Assembly: GCF_021556615.1 (NCBI RefSeq)
Contig: NZ_JAKGGD010000001.1
Coordinates: 558,001-622,000 of the forward strand
Direction: 5' to 3'
DNA: 64,000 nucleotides
From: Paracoccus salsus
GTDB taxonomy: Bacteria > Pseudomonadota > Alphaproteobacteria > Rhodobacterales > Rhodobacteraceae
Shown: positions 44,564-54,415 of the stretch, one piece after another
Numbering within the stretch: the stretch's first letter is position 1
Layout of the letters: each line of letters starts with the position of its first letter
Notes under the pieces: generated by a model
Database searches by the model: none
The model's input: the letters and a program-made list of their open reading frames with translations, nothing else
What the model was told of the DNA's origin: nothing
Translations under genes and position numbers: made by a program

Positions 44564-45547
44564 TCACACCCGCTCGATGATGCGCTCGCCGAACAGCCCC
44601 TGGGGGCGGAAGACGAGGAAGATCAGCGCCAGGACATAGGCGAACCAGTTCTCGGTGGCCCCGCCGATCATCGGGCCGATGAGGAATTCAAACAGCTTCT
44701 CACCCACGCCGATGATCAGCCCGCCGACAATCGCGCCGGGGATCGAGGTGAACCCTCCCAGCATCAGCACCGGCAGCGCCTTCAGCGCGATCAGCGACAG
44801 GCTGAACTGCACGCCCGATTTGGTGCCCCACATGATGCCCGCCACCAGCGCCACGAAGCCGGCGATCGACCAGACCATCACCCAGATGAAGCGCAGGCTG
44901 ATGCCGACCGACAGCGCCGCCTGATGGTCGTCGGCCACCGCCCGCATCGCCCGGCCCTGCTTGGTGTATTGCGCGAAGGCGACCAGCGCCGCGACCAGTG
45001 CCGCGGCGATCGCGGTGGCCCAGAGATCCAGCCGATCGATGAAGAACCCATAGCCGAACCAGTCGGCCGTCACCCCTTCGATCGTCTCCGAGATGCCTTG
45101 CGGCAGCCCGACATCCAGCGTCTTGATATCGGCCCCCCACATCACATCGCCCAGGCCTTCCAGGAAATAGGCCAGGCCGATCGTCGCCATGAACAGGATG
45201 ATCGGCTCCTGCCCGACCAGATGCTGCAAGACAAGTTTCTCGATCAGGAAGGCCAGCACGACCATCACCATCGCCGTCAGCAGGATCGCCACCAGCGACG
45301 GCACGGTCCAGCCAAAGGTTTCAAGGTGGGTTCCGAACATCGCGTTGATCATGTGCGCGAAGGGGATCTGCCCCTGCTGGATGCCGACCAGCGTCAGCGC
45401 GGCAAACAGCGCCAGCACGCCCTGTGCATAGTTGAAGACGCCCGAAGCCTTGAAGATCAGCACGAATCCAAGGGCGACCAGCGCATACATCACCCCGGTC
45501 ATCAGACCGTTCAGAAGGACCTCGGTGGCATAGATCAGCTGGTCCAT
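44564..45547 (-). CDS. livH: Branched-chain-type ABC transporter permease LivH
   Basis: A 327-residue permease with about eight helices. LivH motifs include YALVALGFVLIFKASGVFNY AQG and GRAMRAVADDHQAALSVGIS, and the helix GGFTSIPGAIVGGLIIGVGE. AAGGAGAGCGCGAA precedes the ATG. It forms the membrane channel with LivM. Confidence 0.95.
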   Translation of the reverse strand: MDQLIYATEVLLNGLMTGVMYALVALGFVLIFKASGVFNYAQGVLALFAALTLVGIQQGQIPFAHMINAMFGTHLETFGWTVPSLVAILLTAMVMVVLAFLIEKLVLQHLVGQEPIILFMATIGLAYFLEGLGDVMWGADIKTLDVGLPQGISETIEGVTADWFGYGFFIDRLDLWATAIAAALVAALVAFAQYTKQGRAMRAVADDHQAALSVGISLRFIWVMVWSIAGFVALVAGIMWGTKSGVQFSLSLIALKALPVLMLGGFTSIPGAIVGGLIIGVGEKLFEFLIGPMIGGATENWFAYVLALIFLVFRPQGLFGERIIERV

Positions 45548-45568
45548 TTCGCGCTCTCCTTGTACCGG

Positions 45569-46390
45569 TCAGTCATGGGCGACACCCAGATAGGCGTCGA
45601 TGACTTCCTGATTTCCACGCACCTCGGCGGGGGTCCCGTCACCGATCTTGCGACCGTAATCCATCACGACCACCCGGTCGCTGATGTCCATCACCACGCC
45701 CATGTCGTGTTCGATCAGGGCGATGGTTGTCCCGAATTCGTCATTCACATCCAGGATGAAGCGGGACATGTCCTCCTTCTCCTCGACATTCATGCCGGCC
45801 ATCGGCTCGTCCAGCAGCAGAAGCTGGGGCTCGGCGGCCAGCGCGCGGGCCAGTTCGACGCGCTTCTTCAGCCCGTAGGGCAGCCGGCCCACAGGAGTCT
45901 TGCGGATGTTCTGGATTTCCAGGAAGTCGATGATCTTCTCGACCTGGGCGCGGTTCTCGATCTCTTCGCGTTCGGCCGCACCCCACCACAGCGCCTGCGC
46001 GAGAAAGCCGGACCGCATCTTGTTCAGCCGGCCGGTCATGATGTTGTCGAGCACCGTCATTCCGTCGAACAGAGCGATGTTCTGGAATGTCCGCGCGATC
46101 CCCAGCCGGGCCACCTCGTAGGGCTTCATCGGCCCTCGGCGATAACCCTTGAACCAGACCTCGCCCTCTTGCGGGTTGTAGAAGCCCGAGATGACGTTCA
46201 GCATCGAGGACTTGCCCGCGCCGTTCGGGCCGATGATCGCGCGGATCTCGCCCTTGCGGATGTCAAAGCTGATATCCTTGACCGCGACCACCCCGCCAAA
46301 GCGCAGCGTGATGTTCTTCATCTCCATCAGCACACCACCGATCTGGCGGCCATCGGGCGTCACGACGCCCTCTTCTGGAACACTCGCCAT
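45569..46390 (-). CDS. livG: Branched-chain-type ABC transporter ATP-binding protein LivG
   Basis: A 273-residue ATPase with Walker A IGPNGAGKSSMLN, signature LPYGLKKRVELARALA and Walker B LLLLDEPMAGMN. The non-canonical signature YGLKKR is common in LivG-like proteins of acyl-CoA-ligase-linked operons. Its ATG overlaps the methyltransferase stop (TAATG), so it is translationally coupled to that gene. Confidence 0.94.
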   Translation of the reverse strand: MASVPEEGVVTPDGRQIGGVLMEMKNITLRFGGVVAVKDISFDIRKGEIRAIIGPNGAGKSSMLNVISGFYNPQEGEVWFKGYRRGPMKPYEVARLGIARTFQNIALFDGMTVLDNIMTGRLNKMRSGFLAQALWWGAAEREEIENRAQVEKIIDFLEIQNIRKTPVGRLPYGLKKRVELARALAAEPQLLLLDEPMAGMNVEEKEDMSRFILDVNDEFGTTIALIEHDMGVVMDISDRVVVMDYGRKIGDGTPAEVRGNQEVIDAYLGVAHD

Positions 46391-47349
46391 TACGCCGGCT
46401 CCTCATTGGGTTTCTGTGCGATCCAAGCGATAGCGCCCGAGACGATGCCTCGCGGCAGGATCAGGTCGGATGGCTGCGGAAGGCGACGATTGCGCAGTGC
46501 CGCCTGAGCGGCTTTCGGCGCAAGATACCACGCATTCATGATCCGCCCGAGAAAGCTTAATGGCTTCGTCGCCTTGTTGCCCATCTGCATGATCGCAACG
46601 AAGCCGGACCATGCGGTTTCTGGCCAGATATAGAGCGGCTTCAGGCCGGCGAGGATCAGCGACATGTGAATGCCGAACGGGGTCATGTGGAAATAACTGG
46701 AATCGTGCCAGGGTTCGAGAAAAGAGGCCGAGCCAAGGTGATACCCGCCCGGACGCAGAACGCGCGCGGCCTCTTGGGCTGCCAGCTGAGGAAAGGCCAG
46801 ATGCTCCCAGACCGCCGCGCTGTAGAGTACATCCGCCACCCCGTCACGAAACGGAAGCGCGTGGCTGTCACAGAGGATATCGGCCCCGCCATGGCGTTGC
46901 AGCCAGTCGTGAACCCGCCTCTTTGACACATCCGTGCCCAGATAGCGCAGACCCTGCCCCTCGACCCATTCGCGCATCTGCGCCCCTCCGCAACCCAGAT
47001 CGATGACAAGGCTGTCCTTGCGCATGTCCGCCATGACATCGGCATGGGCGCGGTCGAGGTGATATGTGCCGCCACGCGGCTGGCCGTGCCTTTTCGGATA
47101 GCGGTAGAATGCGTCCACATCCAGCCGTGACGGATCGCAGGCACCAGCGGGCAGATCAAAGCTGACCCGCCGCGAACCCGTCGGAAACAGCATGGGCGTC
47201 CCATCCTCTTCGGCTTCAAAGCGCGCACCGCATCCCTGACATTCCGCCGCCGCGCTCAGCGCGGCGCGACAATCAGGGCAGGCCAGAAGGCCATCACAAA
47301 GCGCCGCTTCCTGCGCATCCCGAGAGGTCTTTGCCACGGGCTGAGTCAT
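46390..47349 (-). CDS. Class I SAM-dependent methyltransferase with N-terminal zinc-ribbon segment
   Basis: A 319-residue protein. The N-terminal part has a Trm112-like zinc ribbon (Cys24, Cys27, Cys37 and Cys40 in LLACPDC and CQGCG). The SAM motif is VIDLGCGGAQMREW near residue 117, followed by HALPFRDGVADVLYSAAVWE HL and EAARVLRPGGYH. Its start overlaps the acyl-CoA ligase stop by 4 nt and its stop overlaps livG. Such a gene inside a liv operon is unusual, so it may modify the transported acid or a membrane lipid (inference). Confidence 0.82.
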   Translation of the reverse strand: MTQPVAKTSRDAQEAALCDGLLACPDCRAALSAAAECQGCGARFEAEEDGTPMLFPTGSRRVSFDLPAGACDPSRLDVDAFYRYPKRHGQPRGGTYHLDRAHADVMADMRKDSLVIDLGCGGAQMREWVEGQGLRYLGTDVSKRRVHDWLQRHGGADILCDSHALPFRDGVADVLYSAAVWEHLAFPQLAAQEAARVLRPGGYHLGSASFLEPWHDSSYFHMTPFGIHMSLILAGLKPLYIWPETAWSGFVAIMQMGNKATKPLSFLGRIMNAWYLAPKAAQAALRNRRLPQPSDLILPRGIVSGAIAWIAQKPNEEPA

Positions 47350-49322
47350 TGTGCCGCCACCTTGTGCCCCTGCGCGTCGCCGAAGACCTGCGCATCCTCG
47401 ATCCTCAGCGTCGCGGTGATCTTGCCCTTGCGGCCGTCCTCGTAGGTGACCTCGGTTTCGGTATAGATGCTGTCCGACCCGTCATACAGCGCCGCCACCA
47501 GATCGGCGAACTTGTCGCTGATCACGGCACGGCGGACCTTGCGGGTGCGGGTCATCTCGCCGTCGTCGGGGTCCAGTTCCTTGTGCAGCACCAGGAAGCG
47601 GTGGATCTGGCAGCCCGACAGCATCGGATCGTCGGCAACCGATTTGTTGACCGTTTCGACATGGTCCTTGATCGTGGCGTAGACCTGTGGATGCCCGGCC
47701 AGCTCCTGATAGCTGCCGTAGGAGATATTGTTGCGTTCGGCCCAGTTGCCGACCGCGTTCAGGTCGATATTGATCATCGCCGTGCAGAAATCGCGCCCGT
47801 TGCCCAGCACCACGGCCTCGAGGATGTTGGGGTAGAATTTCAGCTTGTTCTCGACATATTTGGGCGCGAACATGCTGCCATCGGCCATCTTGCCGACATC
47901 CTTGGCGCGATCGATGATCCGCAGATGACCGGTGGCCTCCTCAAAGAAACCCGCATCGCCGGTGGCCACCCAGCCCTCGGAGTCCTTGGTGGACGCGGTG
48001 CTTTCGGGGTTCTTGAAGTATTCGACGAAGGTGCCGGGGCCGCGATAGAACACCTCGCCATTCTCGGCGATCTTCAGTTCCACCCCGGGGCTGGCCACGC
48101 CCACCGTGTCGGACCGCACCTGTCCGTCGGGCTGCTGGGTGATGAACACCGAGGCCTCTGTCTGGCCGTAAAGCTGCTTCAGGTTGATGCCGAGGCTGCG
48201 ATAGAAATCGAAGATCTCGGGGCCGATCGCCTCGCCTGCGGTATAGCCGACGCGAACCCGCGACAGGCCAAGCGTGTTCTTCAGCGGCCCGTAAATCAGA
48301 AGATTGCCCAGCCCATAGGCCAGCCTGTCCCCAAAACCCACCGGCTTGTCGTCCAGAAGTGACGGCCCGACGCGCTGCGCGATCGCCATGAAACGCCGGA
48401 ACATCCAGCGCTTGAGCGAGCTGGCGTCCTCCATCCGGATCATCACGGTGGTCAGCTGGCCCTCGAATACGCGCGGCGGGGCGAAGAAATAGGTCGGCCC
48501 GATCTCGCGCATGTCGGTCATCATCGTGTGCGCGCCCTCGGGGCAGTTGACGGTGAACCCCGCCCACAGCGCCTGCCCGACCGAGAAGATGAAATCGCCA
48601 ACCCAGGCCATCGGAAGATAGGCCACGATCTCTTCGCGGTGCGTCAGCCGGTCGAAATCGGCCGAATTCTTCGCGGTCTCGATGATGTTTCGGTTGGACA
48701 GCACGACGCCCTTGGGCTTGCCGGTCGTCCCGCTGGTATACAGCATCACGCAGATGCTGTCGTAATCCAGCCGCGCGATGCGGGCGTCCAGTTCAGGCGC
48801 CAGCCGCGTGCTGCCGGCACGCCCCTCGGCCTGGACATCGGCCAGCGCGTTCATGCGGGTATGATCGTATTTCCGCATGCCGCGCCGGTCGGTATAGATG
48901 ATCTGCTCAATCCCCTTGACGGTCTCCTCGACCTCAAGAACCTTGTCCACCTGCTCCTGGTCGCCGCACAGCACGAAACGGGCGCCGCAATGTTCCAGCA
49001 CGTAGGCCATCTCTTCGGCCACCGCGTCCTGATACAGCGGCACCGGGACGGCTCCGCACATCTGCGCGGCGATCATGCCCCAGTAATGAGCCGGCCGGTT
49101 GCGTCCGATGATCGCGACGTGTTCGCCGGGCTTCAGCCCCAGTGCCAGCAGACCCAGCGCCATGGCACGGATCTCTTCGGCGGCCTCGGCCCAGGTCCAG
49201 CTTTGCCATATCCCGAATTCCTTTTCGCGATAGGCGGGCCGGTTGGCGTAACGGGCCGCATTCCGCGCCAAGAGCGCGGGAAGTGAATGCAATTCGCCTG
49301 ACGGCGCCTGCTGGTCCGGCAT
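47346..49322 (-). CDS. Long-chain acyl-CoA synthetase (AMP-forming)
   Basis: A 658-residue ANL ligase. The P-loop reads MLYTSGTTGKPKGV, the A5 region is KQLYGQTEASVFIT, and the C-terminal segment has ATGDAGFFEEATGHLRIIDR. It would activate a fatty or related carboxylic acid after import. AGGGGAGGAAAC precedes ATG 49320-49322. It is first in the leftward operon ligase-methyltransferase-livGHMKF-ligase, opposite the two-component genes. Confidence 0.92.
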   Translation of the reverse strand: MPDQQAPSGELHSLPALLARNAARYANRPAYREKEFGIWQSWTWAEAAEEIRAMALGLLALGLKPGEHVAIIGRNRPAHYWGMIAAQMCGAVPVPLYQDAVAEEMAYVLEHCGARFVLCGDQEQVDKVLEVEETVKGIEQIIYTDRRGMRKYDHTRMNALADVQAEGRAGSTRLAPELDARIARLDYDSICVMLYTSGTTGKPKGVVLSNRNIIETAKNSADFDRLTHREEIVAYLPMAWVGDFIFSVGQALWAGFTVNCPEGAHTMMTDMREIGPTYFFAPPRVFEGQLTTVMIRMEDASSLKRWMFRRFMAIAQRVGPSLLDDKPVGFGDRLAYGLGNLLIYGPLKNTLGLSRVRVGYTAGEAIGPEIFDFYRSLGINLKQLYGQTEASVFITQQPDGQVRSDTVGVASPGVELKIAENGEVFYRGPGTFVEYFKNPESTASTKDSEGWVATGDAGFFEEATGHLRIIDRAKDVGKMADGSMFAPKYVENKLKFYPNILEAVVLGNGRDFCTAMINIDLNAVGNWAERNNISYGSYQELAGHPQVYATIKDHVETVNKSVADDPMLSGCQIHRFLVLHKELDPDDGEMTRTRKVRRAVISDKFADLVAALYDGSDSIYTETEVTYEDGRKGKITATLRIEDAQVFGDAQGHKVAAQ

Positions 49323-49548
49323 GTTTCCTCCCCTGTCGCGCTTTCTTGCAGCGCGCTGCGGCGCGCCCCTCCGCACCCCGCATGGCCGATACTGTTGCCG
49401 CCAATCTTTGCCGCAGTTTTTCGAGAATCCAACAAAATGTTACAACACTTCCGCCCATGGCGGCGCAATGCTATCGAAGATCGGGCGAGCCAGGCGCGCC
49501 ACGACACCCGGCCAGCCGCCGCCCGCGCGACATGACAGGGCAAGATCG

Positions 49549-51414
49549 ATGACCCCGCACGAACTTTACGCCGACCTCACCCGCTCGGGCCTGAATCTCA
49601 TCGGCCAGGCCTTGTCGATCTTTGACGCCGACCTGCGGCTTGCCGTCGCCAACCGCCAGTATCAGGCGATGTTCGACCTTCCCGCGGAGTTGACCCACCC
49701 CGGAACCCGTTTCGAGGACACGATCCGTTTCCTGGTCATGCGCGGCGAATACGGACCCCAGGACGATCCCGAGGCGGCGGTCGCCTTTCGCGTCGAACAG
49801 GCGCGCACGTTCCAGCCGCATTACTTCGAGCGCGAGCGCGCCAATGGCTGCTGCATCGCGGTCGAGGGCGCGCCGCTGGCGCAGGGCGGCTGGATCACCG
49901 TCTATACCGACATCACCGACATCAAGCGCCAGGAATCGCTGCTGCGCGCGCGGTCCGAGGAACTGTCCGGACAGGTCCTGGATCATGCCGAGAGGCTGGC
50001 GGCGGCGAACCGGGAACTTGCCGCCACCAACGCCGCCCTGCAAGAGGCGCAGCGCATCCTGACCCGGACCGAGGCCCGCACCCGGCAGGTGACCGAGATG
50101 GTCCCGGCCCATATCGCCCATGTCGATGGCGAATACCGCTACACGTTTTCAAATCGCCGGCTGCCATCGATCTTTCCGGGCGCGGCGGGCAACGTCATCG
50201 GCATGACCGTGGAACAAGCCCTGGGCGCGCCGACCTTCGACGCGATCAGGCCGTGGCTGGAATGCGCCCTGTCAGGCGAAGCGCAGGTGTTCGAAATCAC
50301 CCACCCGACTTCGGGCCGGCGCATCCGCATCGCGTTGACTCCTGATAGCGCGAGCCACGGGGTCTATATCCTGTCCACCGATGTCAGTGCCGAGGTGCAG
50401 GCCCGCGAGGCGCTGTCGCACGCCTCCAAGCGCAGCCTCGCGGCACAGCTGACCTCGGGCATGGCCCATGATTTCGGCAATCTTCTCACCATCATTCTCG
50501 GGCTTCAGGGCCGGCTCGCGGCGCTGGACCTGCCCGGCCATGCCGCGCAGGATGTGCAGGCGACGCTGGCCGCGGCCCGGCGCGGCGCCACCCTGCTGGA
50601 CCGTCTGGCCAGGATCAGCGGCCCGCGCGAGATGGCGTTGCAACCGGTCGATCTGGCCAGACTGCTGCGCGACGTCGCAACGCTGGCCCGCCCCTCGCTG
50701 GCCGAAGGGACGGTGCTCGACCTTGCCATCGACCTGCCCGATGGCCAGGTGCTGCTGGACGCCGGCGCCTTGCAGGATTCGCTTCTGAACCTGATCCTGA
50801 ACGCCAACGCCGCCATTGCCGGGCCCGGTGTCATCGCGCTGGAGGCGCGCTTCAGCGGAGAGTGGATCGAACTGACCGTCACCGACACCGGCCCCGGCTT
50901 CACGCCCGAGGCGCTGGCGCGGGCAGCCGAACCGTTCTTCACGACCAAGAAGGGACAGGGCTCCGGTCTTGGCCTGTCGATGGTCTATGACCAGACCAAG
51001 CTGGTCGGCGGCACGATGCGGCTCGACAATACCCCGCGTGGCGGTCGCGTGAGGCTGCGCCTGCCGCTGCGCCCCATCGCCCGCCAGATGATCCTGCTCG
51101 TCGAGGACGACGACAGCGTCCGCATGCAGGTTCGCGGCCAGTTGACCGATCTGGGTCACGCCGTGCTCGAGGCCGGCAGCCTCGCCGAGGCGTGCGCCAT
51201 GACCGACCTGCCCGGCCTGACCATGATGCTGTCCGACATCCAGCTTGGCGACGGGCTGGGCGTCGATCTGGACGCGTCCTTGCCGATGGTGCTGATGACC
51301 TCGCTGCCGCCGGGCGATCCGCTGCGCGCACGGGCGCAGGGGCCGGTGCTGACGAAACCGTTCACACAGGCCCGCCTTGCCGCGGCGCTGGCCGAAGCCG
51401 GAAAGAGGACATGA
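49549..51414 (+). CDS. Hybrid sensor histidine kinase with PAS domains and receiver
   Basis: A 621-residue cytoplasmic kinase without transmembrane segments. A PAS-like domain with the PAS_7 motif (SIFDADLRLAVANRQYQAMF) lies at residues 15-125, then a coiled coil (about 125-180) and a second PAS-like domain (185-285). The phospho-acceptor is His307 in SGMAHDFGNLLTIILG. The ATPase domain has NLILNANAAI, VTDTGPGFT and GSGLGLSMVYDQ, and the C-terminal receiver has Asp563 in LSDIQLGDG. The ATG at 49549 has AGGGCAA upstream. Confidence 0.92.
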   Translation: MTPHELYADLTRSGLNLIGQALSIFDADLRLAVANRQYQAMFDLPAELTHPGTRFEDTIRFLVMRGEYGPQDDPEAAVAFRVEQARTFQPHYFERERANGCCIAVEGAPLAQGGWITVYTDITDIKRQESLLRARSEELSGQVLDHAERLAAANRELAATNAALQEAQRILTRTEARTRQVTEMVPAHIAHVDGEYRYTFSNRRLPSIFPGAAGNVIGMTVEQALGAPTFDAIRPWLECALSGEAQVFEITHPTSGRRIRIALTPDSASHGVYILSTDVSAEVQAREALSHASKRSLAAQLTSGMAHDFGNLLTIILGLQGRLAALDLPGHAAQDVQATLAAARRGATLLDRLARISGPREMALQPVDLARLLRDVATLARPSLAEGTVLDLAIDLPDGQVLLDAGALQDSLLNLILNANAAIAGPGVIALEARFSGEWIELTVTDTGPGFTPEALARAAEPFFTTKKGQGSGLGLSMVYDQTKLVGGTMRLDNTPRGGRVRLRLPLRPIARQMILLVEDDDSVRMQVRGQLTDLGHAVLEAGSLAEACAMTDLPGLTMMLSDIQLGDGLGVDLDASLPMVLMTSLPPGDPLRARAQGPVLTKPFTQARLAAALAEAGKRT

Positions 51415-52112
51415 CCGACGCCCCGCTGATCGCGATCCTCGACGACGAGCCGGAAATCCGCCGGCTGCTGTCGCAGGCCATGGAGGATGCGGGTTTCCGC
51501 AGCGTGGCCTTTGCCCGCGCCACCGAGTTCGAGGCCGCGCTGCGGCGAATCACCCCGGATGCCTGCCTGATCGACCTCGGCCTGCCCGACCGCGACGGGC
51601 TGGCGCTCGTGCACCGGCTGGCGACCGAATCGGGTGCTGCGATCATCATCATATCGGGCCGCGCGCAGGTCCAGGATCGCGTGACCGGCCTGGAACTGGG
51701 GGCCGACGATTACATCATCAAGCCCTTCGAACCGGCCGAGGTCGTTGCCCGGATCCGTGCAAGGCTGCGGCGCCCGGCCCAGCCCGCCGGGCGGGCCGGG
51801 TCGACCGTACGCTTTGCCGGCTGGACCGCCGATTTCGACCGGTACATGCTGATCGCGCCGGACGGCGCCGCCACCCCGCTCAGCCATGCCGAGGCCGAGG
51901 TGCTGCGCATGTTTACCGACATGCCGCGCCGCCTGATTACCCGCACCCAGATGCTGGAGACGCTGGGGGGGGCGGCCGGCGAAAGCTTTGACCGGGCCAT
52001 GGATGTGCGGATTTCGCGGCTTCGCACCAAGCTTGGCGAGGACCCCAGGAACCCCCGCCTGATCAAGACCATCTACGGCGCGGGCTATATCTTCCTGGCC
52101 GAGATCGGATGA
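51411..52112 (+). CDS. OmpR-family response regulator
   Basis: A 233-residue regulator with a receiver domain (acidic ILDDEPE, phospho-acceptor Asp55 in CLIDLGLPDRDG, Lys in DYIIKPFEP) and a C-terminal winged helix (TPLSHAEAEVLRMFTDMPRR then RISRLRTKLGEDPRNPRLIK). The ATG overlaps the kinase stop by 4 nt. It probably controls the divergent ligase/liv operon (inference from position). Confidence 0.93.
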   Translation: MTDAPLIAILDDEPEIRRLLSQAMEDAGFRSVAFARATEFEAALRRITPDACLIDLGLPDRDGLALVHRLATESGAAIIIISGRAQVQDRVTGLELGADDYIIKPFEPAEVVARIRARLRRPAQPAGRAGSTVRFAGWTADFDRYMLIAPDGAATPLSHAEAEVLRMFTDMPRRLITRTQMLETLGGAAGESFDRAMDVRISRLRTKLGEDPRNPRLIKTIYGAGYIFLAEIG

Positions 52113-52152
52113 CGGCGCCGGCGCGCGGCTTGCCCCGCCGCGCCGCGCCGCC

Positions 52153-54237
52153 CTAGCCGGCGATCCGGTCGAACATCTCGGCCGAGCTGCGGCGGGCCAG
52201 CGCTTCGAACGCCTCGACCCGCTCGGCCCAACCGGCCGGATAGGCGTCCAGCTGCCTGCGCGCCTGGTCCCAGAATTCCGCGTCCGACCCGAACTGCGCG
52301 TCCTCGATGAAGGCCCCGCCCATCCGCAATTCGTCCAGAAGCCGCGAGATCTTCGATGTGTTCGAGGCCGTCGCCACCACCTTCTGGCGATGACGCAACG
52401 CCAGGATCGTTCCGTGATACCTGCCGCTGATCCAGGCCGACATCCCCTTGAAATCGTCCAGCTCCAGAACCTTCGGCAGCCGCAGCGGGTCCTTGCCCTC
52501 AAGGATTTCCTGCTGGATCTCGTAAGAATGCCGCGCCATGACGAAATATGGCAGCGAGGTCCGGCGCGCCACCGCGGCAAGGCATCGCGAGGCGTCGCGA
52601 AGGACGTTGTCCTGAACCCCGATCAGGCCCTCGTCGCAGGCCTTGCCTGCGGTCGGCAGGTCATGGCTCCAGGACAGGTCCGGCGCATAGATTGCCGACA
52701 CGCCCGCAGCCGACAGGGTTCGGGCGGAATCCTGATCCCGCACCGCGACCGACCTGAAATGCTGCAGCGGTTCCAGGAAGTGATCGGGGTTCTGTTCCCA
52801 GACCGCGTTGATCAGATGCACGTCCTTGCCCATGCCGGCCAGCGTCCTGCCCATCACCAGGATCTCGAAGGCCCTTGGCCTTCCGTGATGCAGCGTTCCT
52901 TCGCCATTGATAACCACCGCATCGAACCCCAGCCCCGGATCCATCGCGATGATCCTGTTCAGCCCTTCAAGACTGTTGGCCCACCCGGCGATCTCGATGC
53001 CCCTCGACGCAAGCTCCTTTTCGATCTGCTCGGACACGACCCGGCAGCCCAGATGCTGACCGTTGGGCGCAAGCCAGACCGTATGGTTGACGATCAGCGC
53101 CCGCCGCGCGCCGCCATCCGCCTGCATCGTGTAGGCGCCATGCGCGCCGAAGCGGTGGTCGAATTCTGCCATTCCCCTGGTGAAGTCGACGGGGTCGAGC
53201 ACGCGGCTTGCAGCCTGCAAGGGCACAAGCCGGTGCCCCTTGCCGGGCTTCGGCACGATCACCCGCACGCCTGCGTCCTGATAGTCCTGCCGCTCGCCGG
53301 CAGCGATCTCGCCGTCCAGCAGCAGCCGCAGACTCTTGCCGATGTTGCGCGGCCTGAACCACAGCGACATTCTGGCCAGCTCGACCGAAAGCTCGACATC
53401 GCCCTCCTGGAACGCCGATTTCGAAAGCAGGGCCAGCAGCGACGATCGATCCGCCTGAAGGAAATCGAAGTCCTCCGGGATCATGTTGCGCAGGTTCGAC
53501 TTCAGCCGCTGCGACGAGGGGCGGTAGGGCATCACCCCGCCTGCCTCATCGACGCAGAAAAGATCCGGGCACTGTTCGTAGAAACGCTGTTCGAACGCAA
53601 AGTCATGGCGAACGAACACCGCATGAGGATAGGCGCCGGTATAGCCCGCAAGGATGATCCGGTGCGGCGGCAGCCCGCATTCCTGGCGGATGCGGTTGAC
53701 ATGCAGCAGAAGCAGCACCGCGGTGAACCCGATCGAGGGGATGATCCGCTACGGAATATCGGCCGCCGCAGCCTTCAGAAGCGCATCATAATCGAGCAGG
53801 GCGAATCCCCGGTGATTTGCGCGCTCGACGGCATCCCGGGTCAGGAATCGCCCGCCATAGCAGGCCACGGCGACAGGATCATCATCCGCAGGCAGATCGC
53901 TGCCCAGACGGGCGGCGAGCGCCTCGCCGCCGATCACCTTGCCGCCGACCGGGCGCATGTGAAGCAGGTAGACATGATGCGCCTTCGCGCCCTCCAGCGC
54001 CTCGGAATGCCTGCAACTGTTGAACTGGATCATCACGTCGTCGGCGGCCGCGTCGCGCGCGATCCTGTCGGCGCAGTCCAACGGCCCGTTCGAGATCAGA
54101 AAGATCCTCCGGCCTTGCGGCGACCCGAGGCAATGGCCAAGTCGCTGCGGGACAAGCCCCTTGGCGGACAGGCGTTCAACCAGCGCGCGGTCCGCCCGAT
54201 CGCCACGCATCCGGCGAACCCTGTCGAAAAGCCCCAT
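52153..54237 (-). pseudogene. Glycosyltransferase-like + polysaccharide pyruvyl transferase fusion, split by in-frame TAG
   Basis: One 695-codon frame from ATG 54237 to the stop at 52153, interrupted only by TAG at 53749-53751. The N-terminal part (IFLISNGPLDCADRIARDAA) and the part just after the stop (RIIPSIGFTAVLLLLHVNRI, then RIILAGYTGAYPHAVFVRHD) form one nucleotide-sugar-binding fold. A central helical region is followed by a pyruvyl-transferase domain (VVINGEGTLHHGRPRAFEIL and the Asp-rich PDLSWSHDL). The reading frame stays open for 530 codons after the stop. It could be a nonsense allele, a sequencing error, or recoding. AGGGATCAAG precedes the ATG. Confidence 0.8.
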
Positions 54238-54415
54238 CTTGATCCCTGCGACGACGTTTCCTGCCGTCCCTGACAGCTTGTCGAAAGCGACACCACATCT
54301 GCCGGTTGTCACATGTGCGATGCCAAGATGCAGCCATCGCCGCGAAGCCGGGTAAACAGACCGGATGCGGCGACCGAAGCCGCCGCCTGTCAGGCCCGGG
54401 TGCGGCCAGCGGCCA

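Noticed and set aside
44924..46507. 527-codon open frame on the plus strand
   Set aside because: Antisense shadow of livH and livG; no motif or signal.
52113..52152. Possible bidirectional terminator between the response regulator and the glycan gene
   Set aside because: GC-rich with only an imperfect stem and no T-run; not distinguishable from background.
51156..52580. 474-codon open frame on the minus strand opposite the response regulator
   Set aside because: Shadow of the response regulator and of the adjacent glycan gene; no domain is visible in it.
53716..53718. GTG 53716-53718 as the start of a separate pyruvyl-transferase gene
   Set aside because: It would cut the nucleotide-binding fold in two and has no ribosome-binding site; a single interrupted gene explains the residues better.
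52390..54273. 627-codon open frame on the plus strand
   Set aside because: Antisense to the interrupted glycan gene and of shadow-like composition. The minus strand carries clear domain motifs.
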